NCBI GenBank assembly: GCA_002298995.1
Contig: DBMO01000055.1
Coordinates: 1 to 37,348 of the forward strand
Length of the DNA: 37,348 bases
Source of the DNA: Desulfarculales bacterium UBA696
Lineage (GTDB): Bacteria > Desulfobacterota > Syntrophobacteria > Syntrophobacterales > Syntrophobacteraceae
Reading direction: 5' to 3'
Both the position numbers and the translations under genes were made by a program. Below are positions 24,600-31,999 of this stretch, piece by piece; position 1 is the first letter of the stretch, and each line of letters starts with the position of its first letter. The notes below the pieces were generated by a model. It was not told where the DNA came from, made no database searches, and saw only the letters and a program-made list of their open reading frames with translations.

Positions 24600-24872
24600 T
24601 TCCGGCCTGAATTTCTTAAGATTGGATGATGGGTCCCTCGCCTCACCCATCTTGGACTTATCCCGCGAAAATGCGCCGGGCAGGCTTTCCTGCCTGCCGG
24701 GGCGGTGTGGGAACCTGCATTATCAAACAGGCAGGGATTTGACTGCGCGACTAGCGCACTGCCGCACCTCTAGTGCTCGGGATTCACTATCCCCGCCAAT
24801 TTGATCCTGATGTTTGAGAAAAGGCTTAGACCTGCGGCAGCGAGGGAAATTGAATGCTGATCCGGCGGGCTC
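24600..24872. other. Intergenic region after livF
   Basis: Short palindromes are present (GATGGGT/ACCCATC near 24631-24651 and GGCAGG/CCTGCC near 24680-24695), with a second CAGGCAGG nearby. No gene and no convincing terminator were found. Confidence 0.35.
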
Positions 24873-25064
24873 TTAGTGCCTGCAATCAAAGCCGGAACGC
24901 GGAGCGCGGCGAAGCATAATCCTGTTATAGACGAATCCGCGGGGATCGGGGATACGTACTTTGCTCTTCTGCAGCTCATATGCATGATTTCCGGTAAGGC
25001 CTCTCCAGAGGGTAACGGCCCCCGAAAGGATTTTTTCAAGCAGCTCTTCAAGAATTTCCGGCAT
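24873..25064 (-). CDS. Small hypothetical protein (63 aa)
   Basis: I do not recognise this protein. It begins MPEILEELLEKILSGAVTLW, an amphipathic helix-like start, and ends in a basic, Arg-rich tail (IMLRRAPRSGFDCRH). Support for reality is mainly translational: AGGAGG at 25076-25071 lies six bases before the ATG, the strongest ribosome site in the neighbourhood. No signal peptide or membrane helix is evident. It is antisense to nothing known and sits alone between livF and a lipoprotein gene. A strong minus-strand terminator lies about 135 bases upstream of it (25199-25238). Confidence 0.5.
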   Translation of the reverse strand: MPEILEELLEKILSGAVTLWRGLTGNHAYELQKSKVRIPDPRGFVYNRIMLRRAPRSGFDCRH

Positions 25065-25198
25065 TCTCTTCCTCCTAAAATAGGTATAAGAGAAAGATAA
25101 CCATCTCCCCTCGATAGTGAATGCGCGGTGCGAAAATTTATCCTTTTGGCCGCAACCCGACCGCGGGTGACAAAACAGCCCTGATGTGCGTGAAGGAC

Positions 25199-25238
25199 AA
25201 AAAAGAAGGAAAGCCAGGGGCGGGGGTCCTGGCTTTCC
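25199..25238 (-). terminator. Strong minus-strand terminator
   Basis: The 11-bp perfect stem GGAAAGCCAGG / CCTGGCTTTCC (25208-25218 and 25228-25238) has a 9-nt loop. On the minus strand TTCTTTTTT follows. No minus-strand gene lies upstream, so it must end a non-coding transcript or attenuate the 63-codon gene. Confidence 0.7.
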
Positions 25239-25318
25239 GGGGCGATAGAGATACGGGGTCTGAAAAATAGATCTTAAAGGAGGGACAATTAGTTACCGCA
25301 AACTAGCAGGTTTGGTCC
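25199..25318 (-). ncRNA. Possible small RNA ending at a strong terminator
   Basis: This is a low-confidence proposal. Minus-strand promoter-like TTGAAA and TTTTAA (17 apart, near 25354-25326) lie upstream of the terminator at 25199-25238. The predicted transcript is about 120 bases, has no start codon with a ribosome site, and carries CCTCCTTTA (about 25285-25276 on the minus strand), which is complementary to Shine-Dalgarno sequences. It could equally be the leader of the 63-codon gene. Confidence 0.3.
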
Positions 25319-25335
25319 AATTTAAAATCAGGTCC

Positions 25336-25387
25336 ATACAGTATTTTCAATTGGTATATACAGTAGTTTTTTCGTAGATCTACTACA
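25336..25387 (+). promoter_or_regulatory. Tandem repeat and palindrome upstream of lipoprotein gene
   Basis: ATACAGTA occurs at 25336-25343 and 25358-25365, 22 bp or two helical turns apart. The perfect 10-bp palindrome GTAGATCTAC follows at about 25374-25383. The arrangement resembles a regulator-binding region for the gene at 25450. Confidence 0.35.
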
Positions 25388-25449
25388 TACTTGTACCGCC
25401 GCCTTGAACTGAAAAAGGCAGCTCACATTTTAACCGGATAAGACTTCAA

Positions 25450-26055
25450 ATGAAAAATCCCGGAATCCGCTATCTTGCCTTATTAGTCCTTGTTGCCGCC
25501 GCTAACCTTTCAGGGTGTGTTTCTATCCAGTCAAAATCCACCGCCGAGATCAAAATGGCCGAGGTGAAAATGGTGGAAGCCGCCGATGCTCTCGACGAGG
25601 TGAACCGGCAGTCTTCCGACTTTTATTCGCGGCTGGGATCTCTAATGGAGGAGATCAAACGGTTTTGCGCGCGCTCCGGCTGGCTCGAATTCGAGCAGAT
25701 ACTCCTGGAGTATCCATCCCTCAAGGACCCGGACAGCCAGGTAGAGCTGACACCCGAAATTGAGAAGCGCTTCTCCGAGTGGAGCCGCAGGTGGAACTCT
25801 TCCTGGGAGAAAACGATGCTCGAATACCGCACCCTGGTCGACAAATGCATCATTGCCGAGGCGAAAAGACTCGCCGCGCGCGAAAGATTGATCGCCATCC
25901 AGGCAAAGTACCTCCAGGCCGCGATGCTCGAAATCTCAGCCGGAAGGGAGGTACAGGGCAAAGAAATCTATGCCCTTGTGGAACTGCTGGATAAAACCGG
26001 CGCGGAACTTCAATCGTACCAGACCGACGATCTGGGACTATACAGGTTGAAGTAA
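25450..26055 (+). CDS. Putative lipoprotein with helical domain
   Basis: A 201-residue protein with a signal peptide and the lipobox LSGC (Cys at residue 23), so probably a membrane-anchored lipoprotein. The mature part is rich in Glu, Lys, Arg, Ala and Leu and looks largely helical or coiled-coil from about 32 to 180 (AEIKMAEVKMVEAADALDEV, then EAKRLAARERLIAIQAKYLQAA). I do not recognise the family. It stands alone, with repeated sequence motifs upstream and a weak ribosome site. It may be an envelope structural protein, but nothing in the sequence fixes a function. Confidence 0.75.
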   Translation: MKNPGIRYLALLVLVAAANLSGCVSIQSKSTAEIKMAEVKMVEAADALDEVNRQSSDFYSRLGSLMEEIKRFCARSGWLEFEQILLEYPSLKDPDSQVELTPEIEKRFSEWSRRWNSSWEKTMLEYRTLVDKCIIAEAKRLAARERLIAIQAKYLQAAMLEISAGREVQGKEIYALVELLDKTGAELQSYQTDDLGLYRLK

Positions 26056-26384
26056 AGCCGCGGGAGGCAGCGCCAAAGTCATGGGGGTTATCGCCCAAAT
26101 TCAACCCAACCCGGATAGCCGCATGGCTTGTCCGAAATTCCCACGGAACACATAGTCACGGCAGGCCGCGATCATTGACTTCCATCACATGTCCTGAGTT
26201 CTCTCAGCGCTCATAGCAGTTCTTATCTTTGTTTATTCATTCAATCATCAGCTTTGTATGAAGACCTGTCGAAATTTGCGTGACAGAGCTTATATTGGGA
26301 TACGAGGCGATTATTAGTGATATCGCCAACATGGTTGAGGGATGTTGCGGAAGCGGTCCATCGTGCCGGTCCTCAGGATAAATC
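26056..26384 (+). other. Intergenic region before the sulfate-type ABC operon
   Basis: No gene is seen. An inverted repeat GGCGAT / ATCGCC (26306-26311 and 26322-26327) lies just downstream of a weak promoter-like TTGCGT...GATACG pair (around 26276-26305). It could be an operator for the operon at 26385. Confidence 0.3.
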
Positions 26385-27437
26385 ATGCTCATTTCGAGAA
26401 GTTCCGGGCTCTTGCCAAGACTCAGGTCGGCGTTGCCTTTAATAGTCTTCGGCCTGCTTGCGCTTTTTGCCGTCGGCCCATGGATAACCCCGCATTCAGG
26501 GAGTACGGCCCCGCGAACGATTGTTCTGTACGGGTTCAGTATCCTGGGCGAGGTGATGAACGAAGGCGTATTTCCGGCATTCCGGGACGAATGGCGGGAG
26601 CGGACCGGAGAGCAGGTGGAGCTGATCAGTTCATTTGCCGGTTCTGGCACCGTCACAAACCAGCTTATCATGGGCGTGCCGGCCCATATTGTCCTGCTTG
26701 CCCTGGAACCCGACGCATGGAGGCTGGCCGATGCAGGTCTGACCCAGCACCGGAGCTGGCGCAATCTGCCGTACGGAGGCGTTGTGAACCGCTCACCCTT
26801 TGTCATTTTCGTTCGGCAGGGCAATCCGGGAGGGATTAGCGATTTTAAAGACCTGACCCGGCCGGGCATCGGGATAATTCATCCGGACCCGATGACCTCC
26901 GGCGGTGCGAACTGGGCGGTAGTTGCCGAGTATGGCGCGGCGCGGCGGCAAGATCCGTTGAACCCGGAAGCAGGGTACCAGATGCTGCTCGGTATCTGGA
27001 AAAACATCGTCGCCTTGTCGGCATCCGCGCGCGGCGCCCGAACAGAGTTCGAGCAGGGCTTCGGGGATGCGCTTATTACCTACGAGCAGGAAGCCGTCCG
27101 CGACAAGGCTCGAGGAAGGTTCAAGCTCGAAGTTGTCTATCCCCGCAGCACCATCTTGAGCGAACACACGGTGGTGGTGGTGGACCGCAATATCGCACCG
27201 GGAGAGCGGGAACTGGTGGATGCATTCGCAAATTTTTTGTGGAGTGAAAAAGCGCAGCGGATTTTCGTCAAATACGGCTTTCGCAGCGTCGATGAGTCCC
27301 TGAATCTGGAGAACCCTGATTTCGGCAAAATCCCGGACCCCTTCCTGATCGAGGACCTCGGCGGCTGGTCCGTGGCGAGGAGTGAAATTATCGACGGGGT
27401 TTGGAAGAATCGCGTATTGAAGGAGCTAAAAAGATGA
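26385..27437 (+). CDS. Sulfate/thiosulfate-type ABC substrate-binding protein
   Basis: A 350-residue periplasmic protein of the CysP/Sbp family that captures sulfate or a related oxyanion. An N-terminal hydrophobic segment (about 16-36) acts as signal or anchor. Family features are SFAGSGTVTNQLIMG, AHIVLLALEPDAWRL, and NRSPFVIFVRQGNPGGISDFKDLTRPGIGIIHPDPMTSGGANW split over 120-190. The segment DALITYEQEAV, then TILSEHTVVVVD, also fits. The AGGATAA site precedes the ATG. Its stop overlaps the permease start (ATGA). Sulfate is the usual ligand, but related members carry thiosulfate, molybdate or tungstate. Confidence 0.88.
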   Translation: MLISRSSGLLPRLRSALPLIVFGLLALFAVGPWITPHSGSTAPRTIVLYGFSILGEVMNEGVFPAFRDEWRERTGEQVELISSFAGSGTVTNQLIMGVPAHIVLLALEPDAWRLADAGLTQHRSWRNLPYGGVVNRSPFVIFVRQGNPGGISDFKDLTRPGIGIIHPDPMTSGGANWAVVAEYGAARRQDPLNPEAGYQMLLGIWKNIVALSASARGARTEFEQGFGDALITYEQEAVRDKARGRFKLEVVYPRSTILSEHTVVVVDRNIAPGERELVDAFANFLWSEKAQRIFVKYGFRSVDESLNLENPDFGKIPDPFLIEDLGGWSVARSEIIDGVWKNRVLKELKR

Positions 27438-28273
27438 GCCAGGACGTCCCCGATGTCCCAACGGCACAGACTCGGCACCCCAGCGCGATTGCTCCGGTCG
27501 GACTGCTGGTGCTTGTGCTCCTGCCGTTGTTGCTCATGCCCCTGGCCGCGATATTTATATTCGCGTTCGAAGGTGGTTTCTCGACATTCATAACCGCATT
27601 GAAATCACCGGACGCGATTTTCGCGCTTCGCTTCAGCCTGTTCATCGCCTTTTCAACAGCCGCCGTTAATGCCGTGCTGGGCACCTTCGCCGCCTACGTC
27701 CTTAGCAAGTACCGCTTTCCCGGTGAGAAACCCCTGGGAATAGTCGTAAATCTCCCGGTCGCAATCCCAACGGTTGTGGTGGGCACTTCCCTGCTGCTTT
27801 TGTGGGGGCCGATTGGGCTGCTTGGAATATTCCTCGGCAAGTTCGGCCTGGAGCCGATGTTTACGCCCTTCGGGGTATTGTTGGCCCATCTTTTCGTGAC
27901 TTTCCCCTACATGCTAGGGTCTGTAAAACCGGTGCTGGACGAATTGGAGGCGACCTACGAAGAGGCCGCCTATACCATGGGCGCAAGCCGCTGGCAGACT
28001 TTTCGCTATGTGATCCTGCCGGCTCTTCGCGGCGGCCTCTTTACCGGCACGCTCCTCACCTTTGCCCATTCGCTCGGTGAATTCGGAGCGACGGTGCTCG
28101 TCTCGGGTAATCTGCGCCTTCGGACTCAAACCGCGCCCCTCTACATTTTTGCCCAATTCGAAGCGGGAAACGTCGCCAACGCAAACGCCGTTGCCGCGGT
28201 GCTTGCCGTCCTCTCCTTTGTCATCTTCTTTTTTCTGCTCCAGTACACCGGAGGGCAGGGAAGGAGGGCCTGA
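27434..28273 (+). CDS. Sulfate-type ABC permease (CysT/CysW family)
   Basis: A 279-residue inner-membrane permease with about six helices. The coupling EAA loop is EEAAYTMGASRWQTFRYVILP, and ends in the family's SLGEFGATVLVSGN. The start at 27434 is set by AAGGAG and by the ATGA overlap with the binding-protein stop, so I do not use the longer open frame from 27401. Classical sulfate importers have two different permeases, CysT and CysW. Only one is present here, so the channel is probably a homodimer, as in ModB. Its stop overlaps the ATPase start (TGATG at 28271-28275). Confidence 0.9.
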   Translation: MSQDVPDVPTAQTRHPSAIAPVGLLVLVLLPLLLMPLAAIFIFAFEGGFSTFITALKSPDAIFALRFSLFIAFSTAAVNAVLGTFAAYVLSKYRFPGEKPLGIVVNLPVAIPTVVVGTSLLLLWGPIGLLGIFLGKFGLEPMFTPFGVLLAHLFVTFPYMLGSVKPVLDELEATYEEAAYTMGASRWQTFRYVILPALRGGLFTGTLLTFAHSLGEFGATVLVSGNLRLRTQTAPLYIFAQFEAGNVANANAVAAVLAVLSFVIFFFLLQYTGGQGRRA

Positions 28274-30129
28274 TGGCAATCGTTCTGGACCGGCTGAGCA
28301 AGAGTTTCGGCGCACAAAACATAGTGGACCAGGTCTCGCTCGAAATCGCGCGCGGCGAACTCTTTGTGCTGCTCGGCGCCAGCGGAAGCGGCAAGAGCAC
28401 CATCCTGCGGCTGATCGCCGGTCTTACCCAGCCCACCGGCGGCAGGATAATCTTAAACGGCCGCGATGTGACGGCCTTGCCGCCGCAACAGCGCGGGACC
28501 GGATTCGTTTTTCAGAATTACTCCATTTTCAGGCACATGAGCGTGGCCGACAACATTGAATTCGGGATGATGGTTCAGAAGGTGCCGAAACCCGAGCGCG
28601 AGGACAAGCGCGACGAACTGCTCGACCTGGTGGGGCTTACCGGTCTTGGCGACCGCTATGCCAACCAGCTCTCGGGAGGCCAGCAGCAAAGGGTCGCGCT
28701 AGCCAGGGCCCTTGCTTACGAACCCAACGTGCTGCTACTCGACGAGCCTTTCGGCGCACTGGATGTAAAGATTCGCGAGCGGCTGCGGCGAACCCTCAAG
28801 GAGATTCAGGGTAGGCTCGGAATAACCACCATCCTCGTTACCCATGACCAGGAGGAGGCGCTAAATGTTGCCGACCGCATAGGCATCATCGAGCATGGAC
28901 ACCTGCTTGAGGTCGACAGGCCCGAGGCGCTCTACGCCCGCCCCCGATCACTCTTTGCGGCCACCTTTCTCGGAACGGGGACGGTGCTCGTCGGGCGGGC
29001 GCTCGGCGGGCGCGCGCAGTTCGGCGATTTCTCACTTCCGATCCCCGAGGAGATGCCTATTACAGAGGGAAGCCGCGCACTGGTTCTCTTTCGGCCCGAG
29101 CAAGTTGTCCTGAGCAGTGAAAAACCGGACTCGGACCTTCCGGTCATCGGTCGAGGCACCATAATCGGGCAGAACTTTGCCGGTGCGGCAAGACGTTTGC
29201 AACTGCGGCTGCCGCGCCTCAAGTCAACCCGGCAGATTGCACCCCCTCTGCCCTTCGGCGAAGAGGGCCTTCTGGTGGAAGCAGTAGTTCCCGCCGAGGT
29301 CGGCCTGGACGGTAAAGATATATGGGTGGGCCTTCGCGGATGGCACATACTTAACCACCCGAAACCGCGCCTTCTGCTCTACGATGCCGGGGCAGGCCCC
29401 GCGGCTACTTTGAATATAGGAAAGCATCTGATGGACCGCGTCAATGCTTCCGCCACTGTCCTGGGGGTAACCGATGAATCGGAAGCGGGCCTGGACCTGA
29501 TTGCCGCGCTCAGGAGCCAAAAAGAGGTCGATCTTTCCCGGGCGGTAAAATGTCTTCGGTACGGCCGGCCGGCCGAGCAGATAGCCTGTGAGTATGCCGA
29601 GGCGCTCTATGAGATGGTTGTAGTTGCCGTGGATTATCAGCACAAGACTGAGCGCGACAGGCTGGGGGAAACGGTACATGGTGTGCTGGCGATGACAAAT
29701 GCGGCCGTGCTGGTGGTCAAGAAGGAGCCGGAGAAGTATAGGAGGATGCTTATCTGCACGGCAACGGGCGAGGCAGGCAAGAACAATGTGCGCGTTGGCG
29801 GGCGGCTGGCGCGGAGACTGGGGATTCCATCGACCTTGCTACACGTCGCCTCCGGATCGGACAGCGCCACCCGATCCGCTCTTAATCATCTGCATCTGGC
29901 ATCGGCCACACTTCGCGCCATGGACGTTTCCAACAATATTCACATCCGCCCGGCCAAGAACCCGGTCGCGGGCATCCTGGCGGAAGCCCGTGAGGGCGAA
30001 TACGACCTGGTTGTGGTTGGCAGCCATGGCCCCGGCTCACGCCCACCCTTTGCCCTCGAGGAAACAACCCTGCGAGTCCTTGCCGAAGCCGCCCAGCCCG
30101 TGCTGGTCGTACCGGCCGAGGAAGTCTGA
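28273..30129 (+). CDS. ABC ATPase (CysA type) fused to two Usp-like domains
   Basis: A 618-residue protein, far longer than CysA (about 350). Residues 1-235 are a canonical ATPase: Walker A GASGSGKST 35-43, signature LSGGQ 133-137, Walker B VLLLDE 153-158, His191. About 236-360 is a TOBE-like regulatory domain. From about 365 to 485 and 488 to 618 are two regions resembling universal stress protein folds. The second has KYRRMLICTATGE at its start, YDLVVVGSHGPG, and VLAEAAQPVLVVP at its end. The G-2x-G-9x-G-S/T ATP motif is incomplete in both, so they may not bind ATP. The frame is continuous, with no sign of a sequencing join. The tail may sense energy or stress state and gate uptake; that is inference. 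Confidence 0.9.
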   Translation: MAIVLDRLSKSFGAQNIVDQVSLEIARGELFVLLGASGSGKSTILRLIAGLTQPTGGRIILNGRDVTALPPQQRGTGFVFQNYSIFRHMSVADNIEFGMMVQKVPKPEREDKRDELLDLVGLTGLGDRYANQLSGGQQQRVALARALAYEPNVLLLDEPFGALDVKIRERLRRTLKEIQGRLGITTILVTHDQEEALNVADRIGIIEHGHLLEVDRPEALYARPRSLFAATFLGTGTVLVGRALGGRAQFGDFSLPIPEEMPITEGSRALVLFRPEQVVLSSEKPDSDLPVIGRGTIIGQNFAGAARRLQLRLPRLKSTRQIAPPLPFGEEGLLVEAVVPAEVGLDGKDIWVGLRGWHILNHPKPRLLLYDAGAGPAATLNIGKHLMDRVNASATVLGVTDESEAGLDLIAALRSQKEVDLSRAVKCLRYGRPAEQIACEYAEALYEMVVVAVDYQHKTERDRLGETVHGVLAMTNAAVLVVKKEPEKYRRMLICTATGEAGKNNVRVGGRLARRLGIPSTLLHVASGSDSATRSALNHLHLASATLRAMDVSNNIHIRPAKNPVAGILAEAREGEYDLVVVGSHGPGSRPPFALEETTLRVLAEAAQPVLVVPAEEV

Positions 30130-30173
30130 TGCGGGCCGGTCTGAAATTTCCCCCAGCCTGAAATGTCCCAATC

Positions 30174-30245
30174 TTAGAGGCAGGCCAAGAAAGCCGGTCC
30201 GAAGACCAGCGCCGTTGCAAGTAGTAGAATACCTGGCTTCTTCAT
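30174..30245 (-). CDS. Possible 23-residue lipopeptide gene
   Basis: A very short frame preceded by GAAGGGAAGGAAA. It begins MKKPG, has a hydrophobic run over residues 6-20, and ends FLACL. This is a complete lipoprotein-type signal with the lipobox Cys as the penultimate residue. It could be a tiny lipopeptide, a degenerate lipoprotein (signal peptide kept, body lost) or chance. I know no match. It is convergent with the ABC-Usp gene, 44 bases after that gene's stop. Confidence 0.35.
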   Translation of the reverse strand: MKKPGILLLATALVFGPAFLACL

Positions 30246-30357
30246 TTTCCTTCCCTTCGCAATTCCATCCGTGAATGTGATACTTCAATACCCCTCATAA
30301 AAAAGTTCATTATTCTGCTTGGTTTCGGATTCTTGCGAATCGATATCCGTGTTTGGC

Positions 30358-30380
30358 TGTAGGGTTTTGCCTACATTTTT
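30358..30380 (+). terminator. Weak terminator-like hairpin
   Basis: The 6-bp arms TGTAGG and CCTACA have a GTTTTG loop and five T's after. It is 230 bases past the ABC-Usp stop, so assignment to that operon is uncertain. Confidence 0.35.
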
Positions 30381-30530
30381 CAGTGATTTATGTACACACC
30401 TACCTACAAATGTTTTCGACCAGCGCTACAGGGTTTAGGCAACCGGCCCGAAGGAGCTTGATGCTGGGACTATACCCAGTAAGGATTTAGAGGCTGAACC
30501 CCCCTTTTTGCCGGCATCGATAATCATTCT

Positions 30531-30547
30531 TTGGCATGAAACATGCT
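30531..30547 (+). promoter_or_regulatory. Sigma-54 (-24/-12) promoter
   Basis: TTGGCATGAAACATGCT has GG and GC separated by exactly 10 bases and matches the sigma-54 consensus closely. It ends 44 bases before the ATG of a small membrane protein gene with its own ribosome site. The nearest activator encoded in the window is the NifA/NorR-like protein at 15503-17029, but any linkage is speculative. Confidence 0.65.
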
Positions 30548-30590
30548 CCCTTAGGCTGCAGGGGTTCCTCCGGCTAGAGAAAGGAAAATT

Positions 30591-30740
30591 ATGCTGCTGT
30601 TTCTGGTTGGGTTATTCATAGGATGTTTGGCCGGCTTGGTCATAGCAAGCCTTTGCGTTGCCGCCAGACAACAAGGAGGGATTTCATATCCGAAGATAAC
30701 TCAAATCCCGGGTGATATTTTGGAGAAAGCAGCAAGCTGA
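30591..30740 (+). CDS. Small membrane protein (49 aa, DUF3789-like)
   Basis: A 49-residue protein with one N-terminal transmembrane helix of the form LFIGCLAGLVIASLCVAARQ, then a short polar tail (QQGGISYPKI...). The helix pattern resembles the short DUF3789-type proteins, whose function is unknown. GAAAGGAAAATT precedes the ATG at 30591. A good -24/-12 promoter lies just upstream, and the gene ends before a convergent YdcF-like gene. The combination of promoter, ribosome site and hydrophobic helix makes a real gene likely despite its size. Confidence 0.6.
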   Translation: MLLFLVGLFIGCLAGLVIASLCVAARQQGGISYPKITQIPGDILEKAAS

Positions 30741-30867
30741 TAATCGATTTCCTCGAAAAGACCTCTTCCAAGATGCCGCGCTACATGCCGCGGGTATTGG
30801 CCCATCAACAGCGCCGGACCTTACCATCGGTCCTGTCGGTTCTCCGAATTCAGGGGTAAACAGGCGT

Positions 30868-31611
30868 CTAAATCCTGCCCCTCAGCTTCAGCCATGCAAG
30901 ACCAAGATGCTCGTATACGGCGGTTGTCGAGGTTCTGAAACCTTCGGGACTCGGTATAGCCGCGTGCGGCAGAGGGCATTGCGATTTCCTCACCAGGTAT
31001 TCCGCCGGAGCAGGTGTTGGGCGCAGTCCTTCCTTTTCGAAAAGGGCCATTGCACGGGGCATGTGAGCGGCACTCGTCACCAGAATGAACCGATCACCAC
31101 CGACCAGTAGCGAAACAGCCTTTGCTTCTTCCTCGGTGTCGCGGGGAGTTGGCTCGATGACTATCTCATTGTCTGCGACACCCATCACTTTGGCGACTCC
31201 GGCCATGATGGGAGCAACCTCATGTCCAGTAAAGATGAGCCTGGCATGGGGATTTTCTCTTAGGAGACGCACTCCCTCTATCAGGCGAAAGATTCCGGTC
31301 GGAGGGACCTGGTTTCCAGGAGGCAGGCCCGTATCGCAGAAAAAACCGTCCCCCAGCACGACAATCCAGCGCGCACCATCCACCCGGCCTTGCAGAAGGG
31401 GATTGTACCTGTACTCCAGATCGGCAAGAAAGTAATCGGGGACCGGGCCGAAGCTGAACAGGCACGAAAGAAGAACGCCGGCGGTAATAACCACTTTACC
31501 GGTTTGTTGTCTTCTGGTGAACCAGAGCAGCAAGAGCCCGAGCAGTAGAATTTCCAGGCAGAGCGGAACAGGAAGAAGAAAGGGGGAGAGGATTTTTTTA
31601 AAATGGAACAT
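30868..31611 (-). CDS. YdcF/SanA/ElyC-family membrane protein (DUF218)
   Basis: A 247-residue protein with two N-terminal hydrophobic helices (about 8-32 and 40-60) and a DUF218 domain from about 85. Domain landmarks are WIVVLGDGFF, IFRLIEGVRLLRENPHARLIFTGHE, NEIVIEPTPRDTEEEAKAV and ILVTSAAHMPRAMALFEKEGL. Relatives ElyC and SanA act in envelope integrity, possibly lipid-carrier handling. The start at 31611 was chosen because AAGGAG lies eight bases before it and the first helix follows directly. The open frame reaches 31695, but that extension is polar and unlike the family. Confidence 0.85.
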   Translation of the reverse strand: MFHFKKILSPFLLPVPLCLEILLLGLLLLWFTRRQQTGKVVITAGVLLSCLFSFGPVPDYFLADLEYRYNPLLQGRVDGARWIVVLGDGFFCDTGLPPGNQVPPTGIFRLIEGVRLLRENPHARLIFTGHEVAPIMAGVAKVMGVADNEIVIEPTPRDTEEEAKAVSLLVGGDRFILVTSAAHMPRAMALFEKEGLRPTPAPAEYLVRKSQCPLPHAAIPSPEGFRTSTTAVYEHLGLAWLKLRGRI

Positions 31612-31880
31612 TTGAAGTTCTCCTTCCGATTCTGCGGGCAGAGGCTTGTCCGAATTTTCCCTGTAGCCCTTACATTGCTCCGTTGCGGAAAACATGAGCC
31701 GGTTGCATGACCGGCGCGGGGCTTCCCGCCGGTTGCGCTGGACAGAGGCCGGGCAATACGGGTAAAAGCGATTCTAGATTTTATGAACACAAATTGATAC
31801 AAGATCTACAAGGCTCGGGTGTGGGCTTGCTCAAAAATTCCACGGGAGACGTTTCATGGAAAGAGCTTTTGGCGAGCCTG

Positions 31881-31909
31881 TTGGCAGGATGGGACAGTAC
31901 TGGTATAGT
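31881..31909 (+). promoter_or_regulatory. Sigma-70-type promoter of the PilZ gene
   Basis: TTGGCA (31881-31886) and TATAGT (31904-31909) are 17 bases apart, each one mismatch from consensus. Transcription would start near 31916, giving an 84-base leader for the gene at 32000. Confidence 0.55.
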
Positions 31910-31999
31910 TCAATATGAGACGGTTGTTGTTTTGGTTAACTCATTTCTGGAAACAGCCGATAAGAGTAGCAACGGACTAAAGTTTTTTAGAGGAAATTA

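Noticed and set aside
30037..30288. 83-codon minus-strand frame across the end of the ABC-Usp gene
   Set aside because: Largely antisense to the real coding region with no ribosome site. The much shorter frame at 30174-30245 in another phase is better supported.
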